The notes under the pieces were generated by a model. That model worked only from the letters and a program-made list of their open reading frames with translations. It was not told the DNA's origin and made no database searches. From contig OZ245729.1 of assembly GCA_965227215.1 (NCBI GenBank), forward strand, positions 992,001-1,056,000: a DNA stretch of 64,000 nt. The letters are read 5' to 3'. A program made the translations under genes and the position numbers. Below, one piece after another: positions 44,681 through 53,500 of the stretch. Source of the stretch: Gracilimonas sp965227215. GTDB taxonomy: Bacteria > Bacteroidota > Rhodothermia > Balneolales > Balneolaceae. How positions within the stretch are numbered: position 1 is the stretch's first letter; every line of letters begins with the position of its first letter.

Positions 44681-47137
44681 ATGAGTAAAGGAAAAGAAAT
44701 TATTGAACGCTGGTTTGAAGACCGGGGCTGGGATATCTTTCCTTTTCAACAGGAAGTATGGAATGCCTTTCTGGATGGTAAACAGGGGTTGCTGAATGCC
44801 CCAACCGGAAGCGGAAAAACCTTCGCCTTATTCATGCCTAATCTCATTAAATGGATTGATGAGCACCCCGAAGATTTTCGAAGTAAAGAAAAGAACGGGC
44901 TGAAAGTGCTGTGGATCACCCCGCTCAGAGCTCTCGCTAAAGATATTCAAAATGCTCTTCAAACCTCAGTTGATCAAATGGGAATTCCCTGGGAAATAGG
45001 ACGACGAACCGGAGACGTATCTCAATCCGTTAAGCAAAAACAGAACCGGAAGATGCCGGAAGTGCTCATCACCACTCCGGAAAGTGTGCACATACTGCTT
45101 GCTCAAAAAAATTATGAGCGGCATTTCAAGAACCTCGATGCTGTGATTGTAGACGAATGGCATGAATTACTGGGCTCAAAACGAGGCATTCAAACTGAGT
45201 TGGGGCTATCGAGATTAAAAGGCCTTTGTCCAAAACTGCAAGTATGGGGAATATCGGCCACCATAGGTAATCTGGAGGAAGCGCAGGATGTTTTACTGGG
45301 GCCCAACCACGAGGAAGCCGTCATTGTAAAGGCAAACGTCCATAAAAAAATCGAAGCTATCTCGGTTCTCCCTGATGAGATGGAAAATTTTCCCTGGTAC
45401 GGACATTTGGGATTAAAACTGCTTCCCAAAATCCTGCCAGTTATCGATAATAGCCAATCTACTCTTATCTTTACCAATACCCGTGCCCAATCAGAGATCT
45501 GGTTTCAAAACCTGCTGGAAGCCCGGCCTGATTTAGCCGGCACCATTGCCATTCATCATGGATCATTGGATCGAAAAGTTCGGGATTGGGTTGAAGCATC
45601 CCTGCACGAGGGAATTTTAAAAGCGGTAGTCTGTACTTCCAGCCTGGATTTAGGGGTAGATTTCAGCCCAGTTGAAACCGTGGTCCAGATTGGAAGTCCC
45701 AAAGGAGTTGCTCGGTTCATGCAGCGAGCAGGCCGTAGCGGGCATCAACCCGGTTCAACCAGCAAAATCTACTTTGTTCCAACCCATGCCCTGGAACTGG
45801 TTGAGGCCGCAGCGTTAAAATCGGCTATTCATTCTGAAGAAATGGAAAGTCGGGATCCGATTCTCAAACCTTATGATGTACTAATTCAGTATCTGGTTAC
45901 ACTCGCCGTTTCAGATGGATTTTATCCCGATGAAATTTTTAAGGAAGTAAAAGACACCTTTGCTTATCAAACGCTTTCAGAGAAAGAGTGGAAAGATATT
46001 CTGCAATTTATCACCGTGGGCGGCAAATCGCTGAGCAGATATAATGAATACTCAAAGGTAGAGATTGATGAAAACGGTCTATACAAAGTTACCAGCAGAA
46101 AAATAGCCCGACGACACCGTATGAGTATTGGAACCATTGCCAGCGATGCCATGCTTCGGGTAAAATATTTAAGCGGGAAATCTCTTGGAGCCGTAGAGGA
46201 ATGGTTTATTGCCCAACTCAATATCGGGGATACGTTCTGGTTTGCCGGCCGCAACCTTGAGCTCATAAAAATGAAGGACATGACCGTGTATGTTCGGCGG
46301 GCAAAAGGCACTTCTTCCAAAGTTCCCAGCTACATGGGCGGCCGGATGTCTTTGTCATCCAATATGACCCATATTCTCCGTAAAAAAATGCATCAGGCTG
46401 TTTCAGGAGATTACGATGATGTTGAGCTAAAAAAACTTGACCCACTCTTTAGCATTCAGCGAGATTGGTCTGTTCTGCCTGATGAAAGTCAGTTTCTAAT
46501 TGAAAAATCTTTCTCACGGGAAGGATGTCATGTATTCTTCTTTCCATTTGAAGGACGTTACGTACATGAAGGAATGTCTGCCCTGATTGCCCATCGCCTT
46601 TCCAAGATGACTCCCATTACATTCTCAATAGCCATGAACGACTATGGCTTCGAGCTGCTCTCAGATCAGGATATCCCCATTGAAGCTGCTTTGGAGAATG
46701 ACCTTTTTTCAGTAGAAAACCTTGTGGAAGATATCATGGCCAGCATAAACAGTGCTGAGCTGGCCAAACGCAGGTTCAGGGAAATTTGTCAGATTGCAGG
46801 ATTGGTATTTCAGGGATTCCCGGGTCAGCCCAAAACCAACAAACACCTGCAAATGTCGAGCAGTCTGTTCTTTGATGTATTTATGGAACATGAACCGGAC
46901 CACTTACTCATTCAACAAGCTTTTGATGAGGTAATGAGCATACAACTTGATGAGATCCGCCTCCGAAAAGCATTGAAAAAGATTTCCGAACAGGAAGTTG
47001 TTTTCAACCTTACCGAACGATTTACTCCGTATGCTTTCCCCATTATGGTTGATCGACTCAGAGAAAAGCTCAGTTCCGAAAAATTATCCGACCGCATCAA
47101 GAAAATGCAGCTTCAATTAGAGAAACATGTGAAATGA
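44681..47137 (+). CDS. Lhr-type, ligase-associated DEXH-box helicase
   Basis: An 818-aa superfamily 2 helicase: Walker A LNAPTGSGKTFALFMP, motif II VDEWHELLGSKRG (DEXH), SATIGNLEEA, then the second RecA domain with IFTNTRAQSEIW, VVCTSSLDLGVDF and QRAGRSGHQPGS. A long C-terminal Lhr-core region follows, ending in a YAFPIMVDRLREKLSSEKLSDRIKKM block. Its stop overlaps the start of pdeM by 4 bp, the usual arrangement of the ligase-associated DNA-repair cluster. The ATP-dependent ligase and MBL-fold exonuclease usual in that cluster are not in this window. Confidence 0.94.
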   Translation: MSKGKEIIERWFEDRGWDIFPFQQEVWNAFLDGKQGLLNAPTGSGKTFALFMPNLIKWIDEHPEDFRSKEKNGLKVLWITPLRALAKDIQNALQTSVDQMGIPWEIGRRTGDVSQSVKQKQNRKMPEVLITTPESVHILLAQKNYERHFKNLDAVIVDEWHELLGSKRGIQTELGLSRLKGLCPKLQVWGISATIGNLEEAQDVLLGPNHEEAVIVKANVHKKIEAISVLPDEMENFPWYGHLGLKLLPKILPVIDNSQSTLIFTNTRAQSEIWFQNLLEARPDLAGTIAIHHGSLDRKVRDWVEASLHEGILKAVVCTSSLDLGVDFSPVETVVQIGSPKGVARFMQRAGRSGHQPGSTSKIYFVPTHALELVEAAALKSAIHSEEMESRDPILKPYDVLIQYLVTLAVSDGFYPDEIFKEVKDTFAYQTLSEKEWKDILQFITVGGKSLSRYNEYSKVEIDENGLYKVTSRKIARRHRMSIGTIASDAMLRVKYLSGKSLGAVEEWFIAQLNIGDTFWFAGRNLELIKMKDMTVYVRRAKGTSSKVPSYMGGRMSLSSNMTHILRKKMHQAVSGDYDDVELKKLDPLFSIQRDWSVLPDESQFLIEKSFSREGCHVFFFPFEGRYVHEGMSALIAHRLSKMTPITFSIAMNDYGFELLSDQDIPIEAALENDLFSVENLVEDIMASINSAELAKRRFREICQIAGLVFQGFPGQPKTNKHLQMSSSLFFDVFMEHEPDHLLIQQAFDEVMSIQLDEIRLRKALKKISEQEVVFNLTERFTPYAFPIMVDRLREKLSSEKLSDRIKKMQLQLEKHVK

Positions 47138-47799
47138 GCTTTACGAACGCACAACACTTTAAACTAAAAAACCAATCGATAGAGCTTCTCCCTCAAAAGG
47201 CCTTGTTATGGAAAGATCAAAACATGCTTGTGGTTTCTGATGTACACCTTGGGAAATCCGGCCACTTCCGAAAGCATGGAATCGCGGTACCCAATTCTGT
47301 TAATGAGTCCAATATCGCCCGGCTAAATGTGCTTGTAGAAAAGATAAATCCGACGAAAATACTCTTCCTCGGCGATTTGTTTCACAGTGAGACGAACAAG
47401 GAGATTGAAAAATTCAAAGAGTGGAGGCAAGCCCATGCAGCTACAGAAATGATACTAACTATCGGCAACCATGACCTCTTAACCGGTGTTGAATACGAAA
47501 AGATGGGCTTGAATTGTGTAAACCAATTCCACGCCCCTCCATTTACTTTTCTCCACGATGAATCCGAGAACCTGGGATCAAACTCTTATTGTATTTCCGG
47601 GCATATTCATCCGGCTGTTAAACTAAAAGGGAGAGGACGTCAGCATTTGTATGCCCCCTGCTTCTACTTTGGTGCAACGGCTGCGTTACTTCCTGCTTTC
47701 GGAAGTTTTACCGGTAGTTATAGAATAAATCCCGCTCAGAATGAATCCGTTTTCGCGGTTGTTGAGCATGAAGTGATACAGATACCCACCAATTATTAG
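47134..47799 (+). CDS. pdeM: Ligase-associated DNA damage response endonuclease PdeM
   Basis: A 221-aa calcineurin-like phosphoesterase. All metal-site motifs are present: VVSDVHLGKSGHFRKHG (D, H), FLGDLFHSE (GD), TIGNHDLL (GNHD) and SGHIHPAVKLKGRGRQ (GHxH), with C-terminal LYAPCFYFG typical of PdeM. It works on DNA ends or nicks in the ligase-associated repair pathway. Translationally coupled to the Lhr-type helicase by a 4-bp overlap. Confidence 0.93.
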   Translation: MSFTNAQHFKLKNQSIELLPQKALLWKDQNMLVVSDVHLGKSGHFRKHGIAVPNSVNESNIARLNVLVEKINPTKILFLGDLFHSETNKEIEKFKEWRQAHAATEMILTIGNHDLLTGVEYEKMGLNCVNQFHAPPFTFLHDESENLGSNSYCISGHIHPAVKLKGRGRQHLYAPCFYFGATAALLPAFGSFTGSYRINPAQNESVFAVVEHEVIQIPTNY

Positions 47800-47811
47800 C
47801 CTTGACTAAAA

Positions 47812-48420
47812 ATGTGTTACAAGCAAATTTTTCCTCTCTTATTCCTTTTTTCAGCAGCCATTTTTCTCATTTTCCCTGAAATGTTACACGCACAAAATGG
47901 TACAATTGACGCTCAATTCCACGCACAAAAATCATATGATTTGCAAAAAAAGGGGATGATTTTTCTTGGAAGTTGGGCAACTTTAAACATTTTGTCCGGT
48001 TCTGCCGGGTACTTTTTGAGCGAGAAACCGACCAAATATTTTCACCAAATGAATTTCGGATGGAATCTTGTAAATGCAGGCATAGCCGGCCTCGCTCTAT
48101 ACAATATTTCTCAGGTTGATGTCTCTTCACTTGGTTACACACAGTCTCTTAAGGAACTTCAGAAACTGGACAACTTTTTGCTCTTAAACACGGGATTAGA
48201 TATAGGTTACATGGCAGCCGGAGCCTGGCTATGGGAGCGAGGTTTGCGAAAGAACTCTTCGCGACTCGAAGGATATGGAAAGTCATTGATTGTACAAGGC
48301 GGTTTTTTGCTTGCCTTCGATCTGGCACTTTACTTCCTGCACAGTCCCATCACTTCAGATCTGGTACAGTTAACGGAAAATATAAACGTAACAGCCTCGG
48401 GATTTAGAATTACCTTCTAA
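47812..48420 (+). CDS. Hypothetical membrane protein
   Basis: A 202-aa protein: N-terminal signal-like segment (IFPLLFLFSAAIFLIFPEMLHAQ), then three to four TM helices (about 48-66, 80-98, 118-140 and 162-182), with short loops. The KPTKYFHQMNFGWNLVNAGIAG block is recognisable as a family pattern but I cannot name a function. It starts 12 bp after pdeM and ends 2 bp from the convergent sigma factor gene. Confidence 0.7.
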   Translation: MCYKQIFPLLFLFSAAIFLIFPEMLHAQNGTIDAQFHAQKSYDLQKKGMIFLGSWATLNILSGSAGYFLSEKPTKYFHQMNFGWNLVNAGIAGLALYNISQVDVSSLGYTQSLKELQKLDNFLLLNTGLDIGYMAAGAWLWERGLRKNSSRLEGYGKSLIVQGGFLLAFDLALYFLHSPITSDLVQLTENINVTASGFRITF

Positions 48421-48422
48421 AT

Positions 48423-48995
48423 CTATTGATTGGATTTGCGCTTATAACAATGGTGTAACCGGCTTAGAATCCGATGCTTGCGCGTACGTACGTTTGCGTT
48501 AGAAAGGTCGAACTCCTGCACGGCGTCATCGGTGCTGGCATCCGGCTTATCCATGAAATACTCGATAAACTCACGGGATTTTTTTCGAAGTTCACTCAGG
48601 CACTCTTCCAATATTCTCTGCCGTTCTTTATCCAGCAAGTTCTTAAACTGTTCCTCAGGCTCATATACTTCATTAAAAGCCTCATCATCGTAATTAAACT
48701 TATGCTGTCGCTTCACATAGCGAAGGTATTCGTGTCGGCACGCTTTAATAAGGTAGCTGAAAATATACTTACTGTTCTTGATATTGTTTTTACGGACTTG
48801 CTCAAACACATCAAGGAAGGCCTGCTGTACACATTCTTTTGCAGCATTGGCTTCTGCACTCATCACTACCTGAAGGTAATCTTCGAGTCTGGGTATCACT
48901 TCTGATAAAAGCTCACTGGCTTTTTCATCATTCCCCTTCTGGAGCGCTTCTACTAATTCTGAATAATCGACTCTGAGTTGTGCCAAACTAACCAA
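48423..48995 (-). CDS. ECF-type RNA polymerase sigma factor
   Basis: A 190-aa sigma-70-family protein lacking region 1 and most of region 3, as in ECF sigmas. Sigma-2 is about 45-100 (AAKECVQQAFLDVFEQVRKN, SYLIKACRHEYLRYVKRQHKF). Sigma-4 is about 128-187 (ILEECLSELRKKSREFIEYFM, then the HTH STDDAVQEFDLSNANVRTRKHRILSRL). The start is a TTG directly preceded in frame by TAG-TGG, so no longer form is possible. It should read genes of the adjacent locus: a shared promoter motif is found before the lipoprotein array and the anti-sigma-like gene. No copy of the motif was seen before the sigma gene itself, so it may be expressed from a housekeeping promoter. Confidence 0.92.
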   Translation of the reverse strand: MVSLAQLRVDYSELVEALQKGNDEKASELLSEVIPRLEDYLQVVMSAEANAAKECVQQAFLDVFEQVRKNNIKNSKYIFSYLIKACRHEYLRYVKRQHKFNYDDEAFNEVYEPEEQFKNLLDKERQRILEECLSELRKKSREFIEYFMDKPDASTDDAVQEFDLSNANVRTRKHRILSRLHHCYKRKSNQ

Positions 48996-49178
48996 CCACT
49001 AATTAAAATTTTCAACACTTTTTTGTGCTTTTTTCTGCCGTGATAATCAATATCTAATTGCCACATCATATAATCAGTCAAAATGATAACAGCTTCAATA
49101 ATAAGTCATTTTTTTTGAATTATTAATCCTTTTTAATCTTTTAGTGGCAGCTATAAATATTAAAAATTAGATTAGATG

Positions 49179-49206
49179 TGTAACAAACTAGTTAAAAAAC
49201 ACTCTT
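49179..49206 (+). promoter_or_regulatory. Candidate ECF-sigma promoter, copy A
   Basis: TGTAACAAAC at 49179-49188, then CACTCTTATA at 49200-49209: a -35-like TGTAAC, 16-bp spacer and -10-like ACTCTT. It lies 120 bp before the first lipoprotein gene, within the 330-bp AT-rich gap 48996-49325. The rest of that gap shows no gene. Confidence 0.65.
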
Positions 49207-49258
49207 ATAATGAAGTATAAATATGTTTTACAACCAAAAATTTGACTTTAAATAAATT

Positions 49259-49286
49259 TGTAACAAACACAGTTCAAGACACTCTT
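49259..49286 (+). promoter_or_regulatory. Candidate ECF-sigma promoter, copy B
   Basis: TGTAACAAAC at 49259-49268, then CACTCTTGTA at 49280-49289, with the same 16-bp spacing as copy A. Ten bases of the left block and seven of the right are identical. The -10-like end is 39 bp from the lipoprotein start, an ideal promoter distance, so this is the likely main promoter of the array. Confidence 0.72.
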
Positions 49287-49325
49287 GTACTTAACCATAA
49301 ATTTAATCAACAAATAATTATTGTT

Positions 49326-49514
49326 ATGAAATCACTTAAATCTCTTTTCGCCCTCATCGCTATCGTTTCTCTGTCTTTCGGATGTGCCTCGGTTACCGAC
49401 GCCTCCCTTAACGACGAACTGACCAGCCAGCCGACTATCGAAACCACCACGACTGACAACGGCGTGTTCTCCGGTGGCAATGACGTTGAGCCTATTGTTG
49501 AAAAACCTTGGTAG
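49326..49514 (+). CDS. Tandem-array lipoprotein, copy 1
   Basis: A 62-aa protein: signal peptide MKSLKSLFALIAIVSLSFGC with lipobox SFGC (Cys20), then an acidic, Thr-rich 42-residue tail ending VEPIVEKPW. After lipidation the mature product would be a 43-residue surface or periplasmic lipopeptide. The start is the ATG at 49326; the frame is open back to 49242, but that part is non-coding (no signal-peptide sense) and includes promoter B. Asn codon at 49458-49460 is AAC. No family recognised. Confidence 0.88.
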   Translation: MKSLKSLFALIAIVSLSFGCASVTDASLNDELTSQPTIETTTTDNGVFSGGNDVEPIVEKPW

Positions 49515-49567
49515 TACCCACCACCCAATAACCACTTAACTCAATCAATTACAAACTTATTACTGTT

Positions 49568-49756
49568 ATGAAATCACTTAAATCTCTTTTCGCCCTCATC
49601 GCTATCGTTTCTCTGTCTTTCGGATGTGCCTCGGTTACCGACGCCTCCCTTAACGACGAACTGACCAGCCAGCCGACTATCGAAACCACCACGACTGACA
49701 ACGGCGTGTTCTCCGGTGGCAATGACGTTGAGCCTATTGTTGAAAAACCTTGGTAG
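49568..49756 (+). CDS. Tandem-array lipoprotein, copy 2
   Basis: Encodes the same 62-aa lipoprotein as copy 1, with AAC at the variable Asn codon (C at 49702). It is preceded by the 53-bp spacer, which ends TTATTACTGTT just before the ATG and has no clear Shine-Dalgarno. It is presumably transcribed from the promoters before copy 1. Confidence 0.88.
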   Translation: MKSLKSLFALIAIVSLSFGCASVTDASLNDELTSQPTIETTTTDNGVFSGGNDVEPIVEKPW

Positions 49757-49809
49757 TACCCACCACCCAATAACCACTTAACTCAATCAATTACAAACTT
49801 ATTACTGTT

Positions 49810-49998
49810 ATGAAATCACTTAAATCTCTTTTCGCCCTCATCGCTATCGTTTCTCTGTCTTTCGGATGTGCCTCGGTTACCGACGCCTCCCTTAACGACG
49901 AACTGACCAGCCAGCCGACTATCGAAACCACCACGACTGACAATGGCGTGTTCTCCGGTGGCAATGACGTTGAGCCTATTGTTGAAAAACCTTGGTAG
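49810..49998 (+). CDS. Tandem-array lipoprotein, copy 3
   Basis: The same 62-aa lipoprotein, but the variable Asn codon is AAT (T at 49944). This is the first copy with T, so the array splits into copies 1-2 (C) and 3-5 (T). Confidence 0.88.
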   Translation: MKSLKSLFALIAIVSLSFGCASVTDASLNDELTSQPTIETTTTDNGVFSGGNDVEPIVEKPW

Positions 49999-50051
49999 TA
50001 CCCACCACCCAATAACCACTTAACTCAATCAATTACAAACTTATTACTGTT

Positions 50052-50240
50052 ATGAAATCACTTAAATCTCTTTTCGCCCTCATCGCTATCGTTTCTCTGT
50101 CTTTCGGATGTGCCTCGGTTACCGACGCCTCCCTTAACGACGAACTGACCAGCCAGCCGACTATCGAAACCACCACGACTGACAATGGCGTGTTCTCCGG
50201 TGGCAATGACGTTGAGCCTATTGTTGAAAAACCTTGGTAG
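50052..50240 (+). CDS. Tandem-array lipoprotein, copy 4
   Basis: The same 62-aa lipoprotein, with AAT at the variable Asn codon (T at 50186) and TAG stop followed by the standard spacer. Confidence 0.88.
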   Translation: MKSLKSLFALIAIVSLSFGCASVTDASLNDELTSQPTIETTTTDNGVFSGGNDVEPIVEKPW

Positions 50241-50293
50241 TACCCACCACCCAATAACCACTTAACTCAATCAATTACAAACTTATTACTGTT

Positions 50294-50482
50294 ATGAAAT
50301 CACTTAAATCTCTTTTCGCCCTCATCGCTATCGTTTCTCTGTCTTTCGGATGTGCCTCGGTTACCGACGCCTCCCTTAACGACGAACTGACCAGCCAGCC
50401 GACTATCGAAACCACCACGACTGACAATGGCGTGTTCTCCGGTGGCAATGACGTTGAGCCTATTGTTGAAAAACCTTGGTAA
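50294..50482 (+). CDS. Tandem-array lipoprotein, copy 5 (last)
   Basis: The same 62-aa lipoprotein with AAT at the variable codon (T at 50428). It differs from the others in its stop (TAA) and in the following sequence: the array spacer is missing, and the GTG start of the TPR-CHAT gene comes 45 bp later. Read-through transcription into the CHAT gene is likely. Confidence 0.88.
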   Translation: MKSLKSLFALIAIVSLSFGCASVTDASLNDELTSQPTIETTTTDNGVFSGGNDVEPIVEKPW

Positions 50483-50527
50483 TGAATAGGATTTCCTTAC
50501 ATTGTGAGTCCAATAAGATGATTAGTT

Positions 50528-53500
50528 GTGATCCTACTTTATTTACTTCTTTTTCTAGATCCATTCCCGTCTGATACTAGCTATGTCAAAAAAACCGAGA
50601 CACAGATAGGTGTATATGTTTCCAATATTAAGCAAGGTCAAAATGTTAGCTTAAACAGCTGGGCCATTCACGAGATTGCTTCTCTTAATTGTGAGGGGCT
50701 TGATATAGTAAAATCATCTGTACAAAAACTAGATGAAAGAGCTTCATTTTATAACAAAATTTCTTGTGATGATTTGGCTGAACTCAGTCAATATTTTTGG
50801 GATGACGCAGAATCAAATCTCTATAAGAAAATAATAAGTGCAGATGACACTGTCTCCTCGGATATCATCGATTATGATGAGTACCCCTTAATTCATTTTC
50901 GCATACTGATGGAGAATGATTTTCATAACTATTATTCCAAAAATTATTTAAAAAACGCATTAGATAACTGGCTTAGTTACATAAATTCAGAACAAAGACA
51001 TGATGGGCTTGAATCTGCTATAGTTCTTTCAAATGTTATACGCAGCGCTTATATACTTGACAGGTACGATGTAATTCAAAAAAATTATGAGAAATTTGTT
51101 AATCAAAATTGGTTGCCAAACTCAATTTATAGATTAAAGCTGCTTGGAGCCTTTGATTATACTTTTTATATCTATGGAAAATATGATAAATCTCTTCAGC
51201 TCCAACGAAACCACTCATTACCGCTTGCTAAATTTATCGGAAATAAAACTGAGATAAATTCTATCAAACTGAGGCAAGGAGCGTACTTATATTCTTTGGG
51301 GAAGTATAAAGAATCAAAAGAGATCTATGAACAGCTGTATAATGAATCAGAAACCTTAGAAGAACAATACTCTCTTTTTACAAATTTAGGCGCAACCTAT
51401 TTAAAGCTTGGGCAAGCTAGCAAATATATTTCCTTTCAATTACGCGCTCTAGATCAAGAAATTAGTGACTACAAAAGCTTACTAAATATTTACAGAAACT
51501 TATTTATCTATTACAGTAAGATTAAAGATATAAGTTCTGCCCTTGAATATATCAACTTGGCAAAGAAAGTCGCCGAGGAAAATGCAGACAAAACTGAGTT
51601 GGCTTTAATCGATTCTTATTTGGGTAGCTTTTACTGGAACAATTTTAGAGATCATAAAAAAGCTCTTAAATCACTCGATTCTGCACAAGAAATCGTTTCA
51701 CCAGAAGATAATTATGCTAAATTTTTTAACTTGATCGTAGAGAAAGGAACCATCTTAACATCTATTGACTCTCTAAATTCTGCTCGGCAATTATTTGAAA
51801 AAGGCAAGTCTATTGCACTATCGAAATCTAATAACCCTGATTATTTAGAAGCGATAATAAATCTTACAGTTATTGATTTAAAACAAAATAGAATCGATTC
51901 TGCTAAAAAAAATCTGGAAGATATCAGGCTCTATTCTCTTGAAAACTTGGACTTTCCTCTATCGGTAAAATATCAAACTGTTAAGTCGAACTACTTCAGC
52001 TTATCCGGTAATCACAGGATGGCCATTGACAATCTACTGCCTGTTATTGACCAGGTTATTGACCGTGCTAAGAACAACACCGATTCGCAGGAGGGATATT
52101 GGTCGGTAGAGGATGAGTACCTGGATGCTTTTGAATTAATCGTTGAACTACTCATTGATAACAACAGAAGCCCCGAAGCCCTTTCAATTTTGGACCGGCT
52201 TAAAACCATAAATGACGCTACTCTTTATAACAGTCCTTTAGTGAAAGCCGCCAAACTTACTGAAGAGGAATTAGCTGAAGAGAAAAGATTGAATCAACGC
52301 ATTCAATCCCTCAGAAAAAAATATTTAAATGCGAGCGAGGAAGAACGCTTTCAAATAAGTACAGAAATCGACCGAATTTCTGCAATGAGGAATCAAATTT
52401 TGGCAGACGTGAATCTTGACAAAGAAGAACCGCTGCCACCAATTTGGTCGATACAGCGATCATTAAATGAAGATGAACTCTTGCTTCATTTTACGGAGGT
52501 TGGCACAAAACTTTATGTCAGCTATCTCACTTCTTCTGAAATCAGAATAAAATACTTCTCCTTTGATAACGGTCGTCAGGCTTTGTTTTCACAAATTGGT
52601 GATAACTTAGCATCCGGCAATACAAATCTTCTTGAGTTATACCGTTTACATCAAATTCTGGACCTGAAAGATATCCCGGAAGATATCAACCAAATTTCAG
52701 TAATTCCGGATAATTACCTCTATCGAATTCCCCTTGAGGTACTGCCCACAGAAGAACCTGACTCCCCAATCAGTTTTGGGAGTACGCGTTATTTAATTGA
52801 AGATTATCGCTTCCGTTACTTTACATCGCTGAAAGAATTCGACAGTAACAGGCGTTCGTTCTCTACCTCAACCGAGAATGATTTCTCAGGATTTGCCATT
52901 TCAGACTTTCAGAATTTTAGAGGTACCAATTTACCCTCGCTCCCTTATGCAACGGTAGAAACAAATAACATCACCGATGTTTTATCTGCTTTCAATAACA
53001 AGAAAGTGTATACCGGTGATGCCGCCACAAAAAATATCTTTAAAGAAAAAGTGAGCACTTCTCGGCTTGTACACGTTGCCACGCACAGTGAGGTATCTGA
53101 GCAAGACCCCTTATTTTCCACTATTTACCTTAAGAACTCATCTGATTCCGATACCTTGCAGTCCGACCAAGCTCTTTATGCTTATGAATTGTTCGACACG
53201 CCACTAAACAGTGAATTTATCATGCTCAATTCATGTAGTTCCGGATCAGGGAGTTACATTCAGGGAAGTGGCATTATGGGGATAAGCCGTGCGCTACGAT
53301 ATGCAGGTGCCAAAAGCCTGGCTTTGAACCTCTGGTCAGTAAATGATAAAGTAGCTTCAGAATTTGCTACCGATTTTTATGACTTGCTCAATGAAGGAGA
53401 AACTAAAAGCGAGGCCATAAGGCAGGCAAAACTAAATCAGTTAAAAAGAGCCAATGCAAACCCGCATTTTTGGGGAGCATATATGATGATTGGCAATCCT

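Larger units (their letters stand above)
49326..50482 (+). repeat. Tandem array of five 242-bp units, each with one lipoprotein gene
   Basis: ATG codons are at 49326, 49568, 49810, 50052 and 50294, exactly 242 bp apart. Each unit is a 189-bp CDS plus a 53-bp spacer (beginning TACCCACCACCCAATAACCA); the four spacers (49515-49567 and so on) read the same. The five CDS differ only at one synonymous Asn codon, and copy 5 ends in TAA instead of TAG with no spacer after it. Sequence before copy 1 is different from the spacer except for a loosely similar last 16 bases. The array is a recent amplification or is kept uniform by gene conversion. Confidence 0.97.

Noticed and set aside
49242..49325. Longer N-terminus for lipoprotein copy 1
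   Set aside because: The in-frame extension is absent from copies 2-5, would bury the signal peptide, and runs through promoter motif B.
49307..50261. Repeated 67- and 73-aa open frames on the minus strand of the lipoprotein array
   Set aside because: They are exact antisense shadows of the 242-bp units. The plus strand has a convincing lipobox signal peptide and a promoter, and the minus-strand peptides show no family features.
49326..50482. CRISPR array
   Set aside because: The unit is 242 bp with an almost identical 'spacer'. CRISPR arrays have short repeats and unique spacers, and no cas gene is present.
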